From a methane-oxidizing endosymbiont of Gigantopelta aegis (lineage in GTDB: Bacteria > Pseudomonadota > Gammaproteobacteria > Methylococcales > Methylomonadaceae), in contig NZ_JAEHGD010000002.1 in NCBI RefSeq assembly GCF_016097405.1, forward strand, positions 259,876 to 323,875: DNA of 64,000 bases. Direction: 5' to 3'. Position 1 is the first letter of the stretch; each line of letters starts with the position of its first letter. This document shows, piece by piece, positions 9,434 to 19,847 of the stretch. The notes beneath the pieces are model-generated. The model saw only the letters and a list, made by a program, of their open reading frames with translations. It was not told the origin of the DNA and made no database searches. The position numbers and the translations under genes are program-made.

Positions 9434-9443
9434 GGGGCAATAA
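9434..9443 (+). repeat. Left target-site duplication of the ISAs1 element
   Basis: GGGGCAATAA directly abuts the left terminal inverted repeat; the identical 10 bases occur at 10647-10656 beyond the right end. Confidence 0.9.
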
Positions 9444-10646
9444 CAGGGCAATCGGGTTTAAATTACACCAAGAATCTTGAGTAAATAATCATTATCCCAC
9501 CCTGCCATCATTCGCTTGGTTTTTACACCGACTTTGGCCGTTTCCTCGGCTTTTATTAAATTTAAGGCCATGTGTCGAATGACAGCTAAGTTTGAAGCAC
9601 TATATCCTTTGCGGGTTCGGTTGCTATCCTCATCAAAAGCAAGATCAAGAACCCAATGCAAGTTATTTTCAATCGCCCAATGAGCGCGAACAGCATGCTC
9701 TAACTTGTTTGGATCGTTTGCGCTTAAACTGCTTATAAAATAGCGTGTTTCCTCGGTTATTTTTTCATCCACTTCTCTTGTGGCTGTGACGGCAATAATA
9801 CTTTTTAATCCTGACCAGGAATGCTCCTTTTTAACCATTCAATCTCATCCGTGACACGAACAGAACGCGTTTCAATTCGCCCATGCTCACCATTGACGGT
9901 TTTTGTGGCAATTTCTGGCGATAAAGCGGATGTAAAATAGGCCTTTACATCCTCATGTAAGGTGCCATGATTTCCTTTTAAACTCAAAACATAGTCACCG
10001 CCTTGGTCGATAATCTGTTTGGCTATTTTCTTTTGGCACCCCATTGCATCAATTGTAATCAAAGCGCCTGCAATATCCAAACGCGACAGAAGTTTGGGTA
10101 TGGCCGTAATTTCATTGGATTTATCATCCACTTTCGCCTGACCTAAAACCAAACTGTTTTTCCGCGACCAGGCGCTCACCATATAGATGGCTGACTTATT
10201 TGAGGCTTTATCAATACTGCGCCTTAAGCATTTGCCATCCATTGCAATAATATCTTCTTCAACCAAGTCCGCTAGATCGGCCACCCAGTTTGAGAAGCAT
10301 TGACTAAATTGTTCCGTATCTATGGCGGCAAAAACAGCACCCAACGTATCATGTGAAGGGATTCCATTTTCTAAACCAAGCTGTTCAGTGAACCAGCTTT
10401 CTTTAGCCTTTCCAAATTTTTCAATGGCCACCCAGTTATCGGCTCCACAAATAGTCGCACACAAGGTGATGAAAAATATATCAGTGAGTTGATGCTTCTT
10501 TCGCCGATCTACTCTTGGATCAGCAATCGTTGAAAAATGGTGGATAATTGAGGCCGTTGGGGTAACTGTCATTTATAATCAAAATGATAAAACCAATACC
10601 TTATCTAAATTATAATTTCAACCCTTTTTTAAACCCGATTGCCCTG
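9444..10646 (-). mobile_element. ISAs1-family insertion sequence, complete ends
   Basis: A 1203-bp element bounded by perfect 19-bp terminal inverted repeats, CAGGGCAATCGGGTTTAAA at 9444-9462 and its complement at 10628-10646, and flanked by a perfect 10-bp direct duplication GGGGCAATAA. Length, end structure and duplication size suit the ISAs1 family. It contains one transposase gene (minus strand) with a frame break. The intact duplication indicates a simple insertion with no later rearrangement. It sits in the intergenic space between the PilZ gene and the cytochrome gene and does not appear to break a gene. Confidence 0.95.
9458..10572 (-). pseudogene. ISAs1-family transposase, one frame break
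   Basis: Two overlapping frames encode one DDE transposase. The first (10572 to 9805) starts MTVTPTASIIHHFSTIADPR and carries the first catalytic Asp in IIAMDGKCLRRS and the second in ITIDAMGCQ. The second frame (from about 9832 to 9458) carries the C-terminal AVRAHWAIENNLHWVLDLAF with the catalytic Glu. Frame 1 ends EWLKRSIPGQD; reading one base back at the A5 run (9828-9832 on the plus strand) gives EWLKKEHSWSGLKS, the expected joined sequence. So either one A is missing from an A6 run or ribosomes slip by -1 on the A-run. ISAs1 transposases are usually a single ORF, which favours mutation or sequence error. Confidence 0.9.
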
Positions 10647-10656
10647 GGGGCAATAA
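10647..10656 (+). repeat. Right target-site duplication of the ISAs1 element
   Basis: GGGGCAATAA, identical to 9434-9443, directly after the right terminal inverted repeat. Confidence 0.9.
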
Positions 10657-10726
10657 TTTTAGCCATTGACAACACAAAAAACCTGATCAGACAAATAGCC
10701 TGATCAGGTTTGATGATGAAGGGAGG

Positions 10727-12496
10727 TTAGTCGGAAAAGCTTTTTTGTAAGCTATGGCACAAATTACAGGCGACTTGATCACCTGCTTTCAGTGTAGCCA
10801 GTATTTTCCCCTGTTTGTCTTTTAGCACGCGATCAACCGGTGTTTTTGACAATCGGGTACCTAAATGGTCGTCACCATGACAATTATTACATTGGCTGTT
10901 ATCTTTTTCGGCAAAATGGCCATGGCCATCTTCATCATTCCAGTCTGGATCATTAACCGGATGCATGCCATGTGGGCCGTTTAAAGTGCCTTTTGGGAAA
11001 CTGCCGGGCTCATGACAAGTGTTGCATTCGGTAATGGTGCCCTTATGGCCTTGCAGCTGCATGGCGGTAACATTGTCATTAGCATCCGGGTTACGGTTTG
11101 GCCAAATTGCATGCGGACTGCCGTGACAAGATTCACAGCCTAGTTGCGCATGATTATCAAGGCTGTTGCGATACAAGGTATTGGGATTTTCCGCAAAACG
11201 ATGGGTCTTTGGCGGTAATGGTTCGGCCGCAGGGTCGGCGGGGTTATAGGCTATGGTCGCAACAGGCTCCTGGCCGATGCCACTATGGCAGGATCCGCAT
11301 TTGGGTTCTTCTGCCCAAGGTTCGCGCGTGTGTCCATCCTGGTAACTGAATTCACCGCCCATGGCTAGTAAATTACCATGACAGTCATCACATTCCCGTC
11401 CGGCTGTGTACATAGCGCCACGGAAACATTGGGTCACTTTACCAGGATGGCAGAGGAAACAATTTTCTTCCATGGGGACATTGTCGCCGAAAGGATCAGG
11501 GCGATGGCCTGATCTTGTTGAGGGGGATCAATCAGAATAGGTTCGCCCTGAAAATCGCGTAATAATTCGCCATTGGCATTGGTTTGTAAGCGGCCATGGA
11601 AGCCGTGCATAACATTGGACATGTTTTTGATCGTAGGGTCGCCTGCCGGCCCACCGACAGAGGCCAATGCGTTGGAGCGATGACAGCCGGCGCATAATAC
11701 CGGTTTATCTTGCTGTATAAAGTCGGTGTTATGTTTGAAATCGTGCAGCATCAAAATATTTTTCTTGGCTGCTAGTTCAACATCGAGTCGATCAGTTGAG
11801 GCAGGCGCAATAAATTGCGGACCATTGTTTCGAGCGGTCGAATTTGCGCCGACTTTTCCGGCTGTGTGACAGTCGCGGCAATCGACTTCGGCAGAGACCG
11901 GTGCAACGGCGTCGGTCGTGGCCAGAACCTGGCCAGTTTGATTGTCAATCGCTTGAATACGGAGCAAGGGATAGGAATTTAAACGACCGCTATCATCGAC
12001 ATTGGTCAAGGGAATGCCTTGCGCAGTATGCCAGCCAGTTGCAGGAATAAATTTACTGAATGCTTGTGGATCATTGGCAACATAAGGATCTCGAATTCCC
12101 GGCATAAAACGGCCGTGGCCTTGGTCAATGTTGTCCAGTGTCAACAACCCTTCATCCGGCAGTGGATCCAATCCTGGAAATAATAACGAAGCTATAGTGC
12201 TGCCCGTATTCTGAAAATCATCCCAAAAGTCTGTTTTACGAATTGTAGCATCAGCCAACGAGCTGCCAAGTGGATAATTCTGACTGGTCGAATTGATGGA
12301 GCCAGGGCCAACGGGATCATTGGGGTTGGATGCGGCCGAATAACGCATTGCGACAGAGCTTGCGTCTAAGATCAAAGGCTTATTAGCACCTATGCTGCCT
12401 TTTTTTATGGCATAGGCGTTAATGGTATTGAATGGCGGCAAAATATTGAACGGATAAGAGCCTAGGTCAGCACAATGCATGCCTAAATCATTGCTA
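10727..12496 (-). pseudogene. Multiheme cytochrome c, cut off from its signal peptide by an IS630 element and frameshifted
   Basis: Reading on the minus strand from the IS630 junction, the frame gives SNDLGMHCADLGSYPFNILP, the NDLGMHC ... LPPFN block of a family of large periplasmic multiheme cytochromes. Two CxxCH motifs (CRDCH, CAGCH) follow. The frame then breaks near 11499-11501 (a run of three C on the minus strand): adding one C turns QAIALILSAT into QAIAPDPFGDN and joins the downstream frame, which carries seven more CxxCH motifs (CFLCH, CDDCH, CGSCH, CESCH, CNTCH, CNNCH, CNLCH). Nine heme sites are therefore visible. The probable signal peptide lies beyond the IS at 13509-13378. As it stands the gene cannot give a secreted holo-cytochrome. 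The likely original role is periplasmic electron transfer. Confidence 0.82.
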
Positions 12497-13372
12497 AAGC
12501 AAGATTATGTGGCATAATATATTCCCATGACATACCCTCTTAAATTTCGACAAAAAGTCTTTGCGGTCAAAGAAAAATATGGCCTGACCTTTGAACAGAC
12601 CAGTGAACGTTTTGATGTGCCGATACGCACCTTATTTCGTTGGCAAAAAAGCTTGAACCCTGTTTGACTCGAAATAAACCGGCCACAAAAATTGATATGG
12701 AAGCGTTGAAGAAAGATGTTGAGCGTTACCCTGATGACTATCAATGGGAAAGAGCGAAACGCTTTAACGTGAGTCAACGGGCGATTGGTTATGCCTTAAA
12801 GCGTTTGGGTTTCAGCAATAAAAAAAACACTCAAACATCCAAAAGCGGACGAACAGGCACGGTCTGATTTCCAAGCGAAAATTGCGGACTACGCGTCCAA
12901 AGAGCGACCTATTGTCTATGTGGATGAAAGTGGTTTTGAGCAAAGTATGCCGAGAACGCATGCTTATTCACCGGTAGGCGAGCGGTGCTACGATGTCCAT
13001 GATTGGCATGCGAAAGGGCGAATTAATGCGATTGGCGCTATGATGGGGTCCGCTTTGGTAACAGTCAGCTTATTTGAAGGCAGCATTAATGCTGACACTT
13101 TTTATGCTTGGTTAACCCAGGATTTGTTACCCAAACTGCCGGAGCAGACTGTCATTGTTATGGACAATGCTGCTTTCCATAAACGTGCGGATATTTTAGA
13201 TGCCATCAAGCAAACAACATGCACTCTTGAGTTTCTTCCGCCCTATAGTCCAGACCTTAATCCTATTGAACGTAAATGGGCACAAGCTAAAGCGCTGACG
13301 GCAGCATCGCTGTGATGTCGATACGTTATTTTACAAATACTTAAATTATGCTAATTTATAATGCTCTAGCTA
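12497..13372 (+). mobile_element. IS630-family insertion sequence inside the cytochrome gene
   Basis: An element of about 876 bp with imperfect inverted ends: AAGCAAGATTATGTGGCATAAT-like on the left and TAGCTAGAGCATT...AGCATAAT on the right, sharing (A/T)AGC(A/T)AGA and GCATAAT. A TA dinucleotide lies at each edge (12495-12496 and 13373-13374), as expected for IS630/Tc1-type insertion at TA. It separates the N-terminal signal peptide of the cytochrome (right side, minus strand) from the rest of it (left side). Exact edges are uncertain by a few bases because the ends are imperfect. Confidence 0.75.
12527..13361 (+). pseudogene. IS630-family transposase with three frame breaks
   Basis: The transposase starts MTYPLKFRQKVFAVKEKYG at 12527 and ends RCDVDTLFYKYLNYANL at 13361, but must change frame three times: at the A6 run 12645-12650 (one A short; reading back one base gives WQKKLEPCLTRNK), at the A8 run 12820-12827 (one A too many; expected FSNKKTLKHPKADE), and near 13298-13300 (one extra base before CGGCAGCATCGC). 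The catalytic segments VDESGF, VMDNAAFHK and PPYSPDLNPIERKWAQ of the DDE domain are all present. The first site resembles the A-run frameshift windows used by some IS630 elements, but the other two do not, so as read the gene is inactive. Confidence 0.85.
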
Positions 13373-13377
13373 TATTT

Positions 13378-13509
13378 TTATGGTGAGTTTGCTGGCATAT
13401 TTTTGTGGTGTTCCTCCTTATCATCACCGGCTAAGGCGATAGATGATAAGGATAGCGCTAAAAATAGAAACAATAGTGTGTGCAGATATCGTATGGGCTT
13501 TATATTCAT
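13378..13509 (-). pseudogene. Severed signal peptide of the multiheme cytochrome
   Basis: An ATG at 13509 (minus) opens a 43-codon frame: MNIKPIRYLHTLLFLFLA..., a positively charged start, hydrophobic core and a cleavage site near IALAG, then DDKEEHHKN. This is a classic Sec signal peptide. It faces the truncated cytochrome on the other side of the IS630 element and in the same orientation. Joining the two flanks is not directly in frame; removing one T from the T5 run at 13400-13404 would make it continuous (HHK...HHKNSNDLGMHC). Assignment to the cytochrome is inferred from position and orientation. Confidence 0.6.
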
Positions 13510-13756
13510 GGTCAAATCCCCTTTGGCAAAGTGTTGTATCTGCACTGTATAAAATTAATCTTAAAATCAGGTTAAAAAGGGGCGATGAATTTATGAGGTA
13601 AGTTTTTGAAAGGTAGAGGTTGAAACGATGAGGGTGCAGGGTCATAACTTTAACCCAGCCTTGCTGTTGATAACTAGTAAGGTATTGATAAATAAAGAAT
13701 AACTTGTTTTGTGGTCTACAAAGGCAAAGCTGAGTTAACTCATTATGGGTTAAATG

Positions 13757-14625
13757 TTACCCATGAGCATTCAATAAATAGCCTATTTTTTCACCGAGTT
13801 TAATGGGTTTTCCGGCAAAAAAATCTTTTTCCCAGGCGACTTTGTTTTTACCGAACAGGATGATGATGGTCGATCCCATATTAAAGCGGCCCATTTCTTC
13901 GCCTTTCTTTAATAGGATATTTTGATCGTCATAGTGCCAACTTCGAACGGAAGATGCGGTCGGTGGTGTGACGACGCCCTGCCAGACAGTTTCTACACTC
14001 GAGACAAAAATGGCGCCGACTAAAACCAATGCCATAGGCCCGGCTTCAGTATCGAACAGACAGGCGACACGTTCATTGCGCGCGAATAAGCCGGGCACAC
14101 TTTCGGCCGTTGCCGCATTGACACTGAACAAGCGGCCAGGAATATGTACCATTTCGGTCAATTTGCCATCTAATGGCATGTGCAAACGGTGATAGTCTTT
14201 AGGCGACAGATAAATGGTACTGAATACGCCATCTTTAAATGCTGCGGCACGTTCGGCATCGCCGCCGAGTAGATCAACGGTGGAAAATGTCATGCTTTTG
14301 GCCTGGAATATTTTGTCGTCGGTAATCGTTCCTGCTTGGCTGACCGCGCCATCGGCAGGGCTGACAACGGCGTCTTTTTCAAGCGCAATGGGGCGGACGC
14401 CGGCTTTTAATTCGCGGGTAAAAAATCGTTAAAGCTGGCGTAATCATCAAGGTTTTGGCTTTTTGCTTCGCTCAGATTGACACCATAGAGCTTGATAATC
14501 AGTTTGATAAAGGCGTTTTTAAACCAGCGAACACGGCAGTGAGTCAGTTTTGACATCAGGCCTGAAAGCCAGTGATGGGGCAGAATATATTGCGGTAATG
14601 TAGTCAGAACGTGTTTAATTTTCAT
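13757..14625 (-). CDS. psd: Phosphatidylserine decarboxylase (one apparent frameshift)
   Basis: About 289 residues once joined. The first frame starts MKIKHVLTTLPQYILPHHWL and ends SFNDFLPAN; adding one base to the A6 run on the plus strand at 14420-14425 gives SFNDFFTRELKAGVRPI, the standard continuation, which joins the downstream frame with DDKIFQAKS, YLSPKDYHRLHMP and the C-terminal GRFNMGSTIIILF. The Ser of MGST (usually LGST) would be the pyruvoyl-forming residue; the Leu-to-Met change is mild. The enzyme makes phosphatidylethanolamine at the inner membrane. Because it is normally essential, the frame break is more likely a sequence error than a pseudogene. It lies at the end of a queF, FlhB-like, psd run. 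Confidence 0.9.
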
Positions 14626-14911
14626 GTTTCAGATTGATTATCAGGAGATTTGTCGCTGAGAAACCAGGCAAAAGCGATGACTTCGGCTACGGCGACATAG
14701 AGTTCTTCGGGGATGGTTTCTCCGACAGGGACTTGTGCCAGAATACGCGCCAGTTCAGGTTGGTTTTGCAAAGGGATGCCGTGTTTTTCAGCCAATTCCA
14801 GAATTTGTTGGGCGGTTAAGCCATCGCCTTTAGCGGTAACTTTAGGCACATTCTTGCCATCGTATTTCAAGCAATGGCAAGATCGCTGGTGTACCAGGTT
14901 TTTCCAGGCAT
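14622..14911 (-). CDS. FlhB C-terminal-domain-like protein (one apparent frameshift)
   Basis: A short protein related to the cytoplasmic domain of FlhB/YscU export-switch proteins: ALKYDGKNVPKVTAKG, GLTAQQILELAEKHGIPL and ELYVAVAEVIAFAW. The stand-alone form (YlqH/FhlB-like) lacks the membrane part and the NPTH autocleavage motif. The start ATG at 14911 gives MPGKTWYTSDLAIA and leaves 3 bases after the queF stop; one missing T at 14869-14870 then restores ALKYDGK. The alternative start at 14948 keeps the downstream frame but overlaps queF by 34 bases and has an unconvincing N-terminus. Its stop overlaps the psd start. The function of these solitary domains is not established. Confidence 0.75.
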
Positions 14912-14914
14912 GAA

Positions 14915-15313
14915 TTAAGGCAGTACGACCATTTGTGGTGGATGCCAATCTGGATTACGGTGTTCGGCGACGACAGTCGTGTAAATACCGCCGCGGACAT
15001 TGAATTCGGCCCGAATACGCATAAAATTGGGCTGGGTGGCGTTTACCAGATCGTCGAGAATTTCATTGGTGACAGCTTCATGGAACGCGCCGGCTTCACG
15101 AAATGACCACATATAAAGTTTTAACGATTTGAGTTCTACACAGTGCTGGTCCGGAACATATTCGATTTGAATGGTGGCAAAATCGGGCTGACCTGTTTTA
15201 GGACACAGGCAGGTGAATTCAGGAACGTCGATATGAATCGTGTAGTCGCGGCCGGGATTGGGATTATCAAAAATTTCCAGTGTTTTACTCGGTTGTGTTG
15301 TCATATTTTTCAA
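14915..15313 (-). CDS. queF: NADPH-dependent 7-cyano-7-deazaguanine reductase (QueF type I)
   Basis: 132 residues, the size of the short, unimodular QueF. The active-site stretch [15 protein letters not shown] contains the nucleophilic Cys, and the conserved [13 protein letters not shown] and [14 protein letters not shown] segments follow. It reduces preQ0 to preQ1 in queuosine biosynthesis for tRNA. No other que genes are in the window, although gluQ (58130-59032) also serves queuosine modification. It leads the minus-strand run queF, FlhB-like, psd. Confidence 0.95.
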   Translation of the reverse strand: MKNMTTQPSKTLEIFDNPNPGRDYTIHIDVPEFTCLCPKTGQPDFATIQIEYVPDQHCVELKSLKLYMWSFREAGAFHEAVTNEILDDLVNATQPNFMRIRAEFNVRGGIYTTVVAEHRNPDWHPPQMVVLP

Positions 15314-15615
15314 ATTAAATCGAATGCTTAGAAGTTAGATGTAATGCAAAGCCAGCGTTAACTCTGCTTTGCCATTGTTGTGCCATAAACTATTTATATT
15401 TTACCCGTAGCCTATGTTATTGACGGCAAAGTTTAAGTTATTTGAAAGCCTAGTCTGCTATGCTTGCCACAAAATGTTAATCTGGCTTTACCTTGAATGT
15501 GGCTTTTTATTAACCATCGGCAAAGCTTAAGTTAAAAAAGGCATAGGATTTAGCGCGGATTTTTTTACCATAATCGGGCATAATACTCGCCTTCTAAACC
15601 ACTATTCTACCAGTA
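15314..15615. other. Divergent intergenic region between queF and smc
   Basis: 302 bases without a gene. It holds a near-identical 16-nt direct repeat, CGGCAAAG(T/C)TTAAGTT, at 15424-15439 and 15518-15533, and a short inverted GCAAAG...CTTTGC pair around 15347-15374. Promoters for queF (minus) and smc (plus) must lie here; TATAATcgg/CATAATACT near 15571-15588 is a plausible -10 region for smc. Confidence 0.45.
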
Positions 15616-18600
15616 ATGAAGCTGGAAAAAATCAAACTTTCAGGTTTTAAATCATTTGTTGATCCGACTACGGTGCCGATTACGAGCAACCTGACGGCTA
15701 TCGTCGGGCCAAATGGTTGCGGTAAGTCGAATATTATTGATGCCGTACGCTGGGTGATGGGGGAGAGTTCTGCTAAACATTTACGCGGTGGCAGCATGGC
15801 GGATGTCATATTTAATGGCTCATCCGGCCGAAAACCTGTCAGCACCGCATCGGTGGAATTGATTTTCGATAACAGCGAAGGCCGGGCAGGCGGTGAATTT
15901 GCCAAATACAATACCTTGTCTATTAAACGCCAGGTCAGTCGTGACGGGCAGTCACTCTATATGCTTAATGGCAGCCGTTGCAGGCGTAAAGATATTACTG
16001 ATTTGTTTCTAGGAACCGGTTTAGGCTCTAGAAGTTATGCCATTATCGAACAGGGTACGATTTCGCGTATGGTTGAAGCGAAGCCGGATGAATTACGCGT
16101 TCATATCGAGGAGGCGGCTGGCGTCTCCAAATATAAAGAACGGCGGCATGAAACCGAAACGCGCATGCGTCATACTCGGGAAAATCTGGAGCGGCTGGAT
16201 GATTTGCGCGAAGAAGTCAGTAAACAGTTGGCGCATTTAAAAAACAGGCGGAAAAGGCCGAGCAATATACCGCTTTGAAAAAACAAGAGCGGCAAATCAA
16301 AGAACAGCATTTAGCAATGCGCTGGCGTCATTACCAGCAGTTGGCCGAGCAACTAGAAGAAAAATTACAGGATGTCGCCGAGCAACATAACCGTTTGTTT
16401 ATGCGGTTACGTGAAATTGATCATCAAATTGAGGCACAGCGCAGCTTACAAAAACAATCTCAACAACAAGTCGATGCGGTACAGAGCCAGTATTATCAGG
16501 TCGTATCTGATGTTAGTGCGTTGGAGCAAACCCTGGCCCATCAGCAACAGAGTCATCAGGAAACGGTTGCCGAAATCAACCGCCTCAGACAGCAGTTAGA
16601 GCAGATGAGTGCGGAATATCAACACGATGTGGAACAATTGGAGCAGATTCGTCAATCGTTGATGGCGGCGGAAGAAGACCTACAGGTTGCACAAGAACAA
16701 GCCGAAGAAACCGAACAGTTTCAGTATGAATCACAGCAACAAAAACAGCAATGGCAGCAGGAATGGGAAGCTTATTTAGCCGAGCAGGGGCGTTTTCGCG
16801 AGCAAAATGAAATTCAGCGCGTCAAACTGACGCAATTGGAAAGCCAATTGCAGCAATTACAAGCACGGGCGGAAAAATTACAGATAGAGCAGGCCGAGTT
16901 GCAGGATGTGTCATTAGAAGCCGTTATCGAGAGCTTGGCTGAGTCAATCGAAATACTCGAAGAACAGCGAGAAAATGGCCATCAACAACTGGAACAGAAA
17001 AATCAGGATATTGGCCAGTTACGCCAGCAATTGAAACAGTTGCAGATACTGCAACATCGACAGCGCGAAGAAATGCATCATGTGCAGGGAAAAATTACCT
17101 CGCTGGAAATGTTGCAACAGCATGCTATGGGGAAAGATAAAAAGGGATTACAAGCCTGGCTAGAACAGCATGAACTGGGACAAAAGCCTAGGCTGGCTGA
17201 ATTTTTGACGGTACAGGATGGTTGGGAAACGGCTGTCGAGCAGGTACTGCACGATTATCTGGAAGCCGTTTGTGTCGATGATTTAAGCGATATTTTCGCC
17301 ACGTTGTCATCTTTAGGGAATGAAACGGTCACATTTTTTGCAACCCGGAAAAATCAAATGACAATACACGCTAAAAATCAGCTCAGCGACAAAATTCAAT
17401 GTGATTGGGATTTATCGGCTTTATTGAGTGGCGTTTATGTGGCCGATGATTTGGCTGAGGCGCAAACATTATTGGCTGACTTAAAGGATTGGGAAATGGT
17501 GGTGCTGAAAGATGGTACGCGCCTTGGCAAAAATTGGTTGCGGATTGATCGGGTTGTCGATGGTAAGACCGGCATTTTACAGCGGAGTAAGGAATTAAAA
17601 GCGTTAATTTCCAGGCAGCAGGAATTAGATACGGTATTAGAACAAACCGAATCGACACTAGAGCAAACCGAACAGCGCTTGAAAGACAGCGAGGCGCTGC
17701 GTGATCAGTTACAGCAGCAAGATAAGCAACTGGCGGCGGAATTGGCACGGAAACAGTCCGAATATAGCGCACAATCAGCCCATTTTGAGCAACAACAACG
17801 ACGTTTACAGCAAATTGAAGCCGAATTGCAGGATATTCAGCAACAACAGGTCGAAAGTACCGAACAGCGTACTCAAGCCGAGGTTCTACAGCAGGAGGCA
17901 GAGCGAGTCTTGCAAGGGTTGCAGGAAAAGCGTCATCAGCTGGAGTTGCAAAGCGAGCAACTACAAGCCCTGCAACAAAGCAGTGAGCAATCTGTCAATG
18001 AGGCGCGTCGCAAGCTGCATACACTTGAAGCCCATATCAGTAGCCTGAAATCAGAAGAAAATCTGCTGGCAAGGCAGCTTGAGAGATTGGCTACGAACAA
18101 GCAGCAGGCCGCTGTGCGGCTGGATGAATTAGAGCAAAAATTGCAATCGACCTTGGCGCCAATGGATGATGAAAAGATTCGTCTTGAGCAATTGAAAGCA
18201 CGCAAGCTTGAATTGGAACAGCAATTGAATGGCCTGCGTGAAACATTACAGGGCATCGAACAACGCTTGCTTGAGTTGACCGAAGAACATAACCAGATTC
18301 AGCGTCAAAAAGAACAGCAAAAAGAAAAGCTGGATGAAATCCGTTTTCAACAGCAAGACAGTCTGGTGCGGCAACAAACCCTGACCGAACAACTGGAAGA
18401 AATTGCCGCCGATATTGAACGTGTTTTGGCCGGTCTGCCCGATGATGCGGACGAAGCGCGCTGGAAACGAAAACTGGATGAGGTGAGTCAGCAGATTCAA
18501 TGTTTAGGTACGATCAATCTGACGGCAATCGAAGAGTATAAGTCGCAATCAGAACGGATGGACTTTTTAAATGAACAGCATGCCGACCTGGTCGATGCGT

Positions 18601-19118
18601 TAAATACTTTGGATCAGGCTATCAGTAAAATTGACCGGGAAAGCCGGCAGCGTTTCAAGGAAACCTTCGATAAAATCAACCAGGGCTTGCAGGAGAAATT
18701 CCCAAAACTATTCGGTGGCGGCCAGGCTTATCTGGAACTGACCGATGATGATTTATTGGAAGCGGGCGTCAATATCATCGCCAGGCCGCCGGGTAAACGA
18801 AACAGTTCGATTCATTTATTATCGGGTGGCGAGAAAGCCTTGACTGCCGTAGCGTTGGTGTTTTCCATCTTTGAACTGAACCCAGCACCGTTTTGTTTGT
18901 TAGATGAAGTTGATGCGCCATTAGATGATGCAAATGTCTCAAGATTTTCCAAGATGGTAGAGGAAATGTCAGAATCCGTGCAATTTTTATATATTTCACA
19001 TAACAAGGTAACAATGGAAATTGCAAAACAATTAACAGGTGTTACCATGAAAGAACCGGGTGTTTCCCGGATGGTAGCAGTTGATTTGGAAGAAGCAGTG
19101 ACGATGGCAGAAAGCTGA
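15616..19118 (+). CDS. smc: Chromosome segregation ATPase SMC (one apparent frameshift)
   Basis: About 1167 residues once joined, the full SMC length. Walker A is GPNGCGKSN (about 32-40), the hinge lies near the middle (about residues 505-650, [15 protein letters not shown] onward), long Gln/Glu-rich coiled coils flank it, and the C-terminus has [16 protein letters not shown] (signature) and [13 protein letters not shown] (Walker B). The frame breaks at the A6 run 16239-16244: the first frame ends [14 protein letters not shown], while adding one A gives [20 protein letters not shown] and joins the rest. SMC organises and segregates the chromosome with ScpA/ScpB. An inactive smc would be strongly deleterious, so a base missing from an A7 run is the best explanation. 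The stop overlaps the zipA start (TGATG). Confidence 0.95.
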
Positions 19119-19833
19119 TGGATAAAGATATATTGAGAATTGCAATTATTGTTGTGGGCAGTATCGTTGTGTTGGGCATGATACTGTGGAATGTGTATAA
19201 AAGCCGGCATAAAAACCGGGGTATCAATTTTTATGACGAGGGTGATCCGCTGGATAATATTGATGAATCCTTGATCATCAGTAACGAATATGATGATTTC
19301 GATATTGTGCCTATTGGTTCAGCTAAGCCTGAAGACGATGATAGGGCAGAGTTTGAGTCTGATACTGGTATGATGAAACGGCCCAAACTGAGTCAGAATT
19401 GAGCGAGCCTGAATCTGCCGAAATGACGCATCCGGAACTACCGCAATTGATTCAATTCAGTATCGTAGCGCGTAAGGATGACGGCTTTAATGGTGCCGAG
19501 TTGAAAGCGGCATTTGACAGGGTCGGGTTGGTTTATGGTGAAAGCGTGCAGGTTTTCGAGCGACTCGATGACAACAATCTGGTTGATTTTACGGTTGCCA
19601 GCATGGTCAACCCCGGTACTTTTCCAGCTTATAATTTAGAAACGTTCAGCTGTCCGGGGATTGTATTTTTTATGCAGCCTCGATTGTTGGATGATCCTGT
19701 GCCTGTATTTGAAAATTTTATCCAGACCATGCGCTTTTTGTCGGCTGATCTGGATGGCGTGATTTTGGATCACCAGCGCCAGCCATTAACCGACGAAACG
19801 ATTGTCGCATTTCGACAACAATTGTCGAAATAA
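19118..19833 (+). CDS. zipA: Cell division protein ZipA (one apparent frameshift)
   Basis: The first frame begins with an N-terminal membrane anchor (IAIIVVGSIVVLGMILWNVY, residues 8-27) and an acidic linker ending MMKRPKLSQN. Shifting frame near 19368-19375 gives DETAQTESELSEPESAEM, which runs into the second frame with the ZipA C-terminal FtsZ-binding domain (IQFSIVARKDDGFNGAELKA, FSCPGIVFFMQ). ZipA tethers FtsZ to the inner membrane. smc-zipA adjacency is common in gammaproteobacteria; ligA, which often follows, is not here. The break is at a non-homopolymer site but the gene is normally essential in this group, so it is probably an error in the sequence. Confidence 0.9.
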
Positions 19834-19847
19834 TTCAGGTTAAGACC

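Noticed and set aside
13424-13645. 73-residue minus-strand frame overlapping the cytochrome signal peptide
   Set aside because: It is a different frame from the signal peptide ORF starting at 13509, and has no recognisable features.
17383-17772. 129-residue minus-strand frame within smc
   Set aside because: Shadow of the Gln/Glu-rich coiled-coil coding strand; no ribosome site and no domain.
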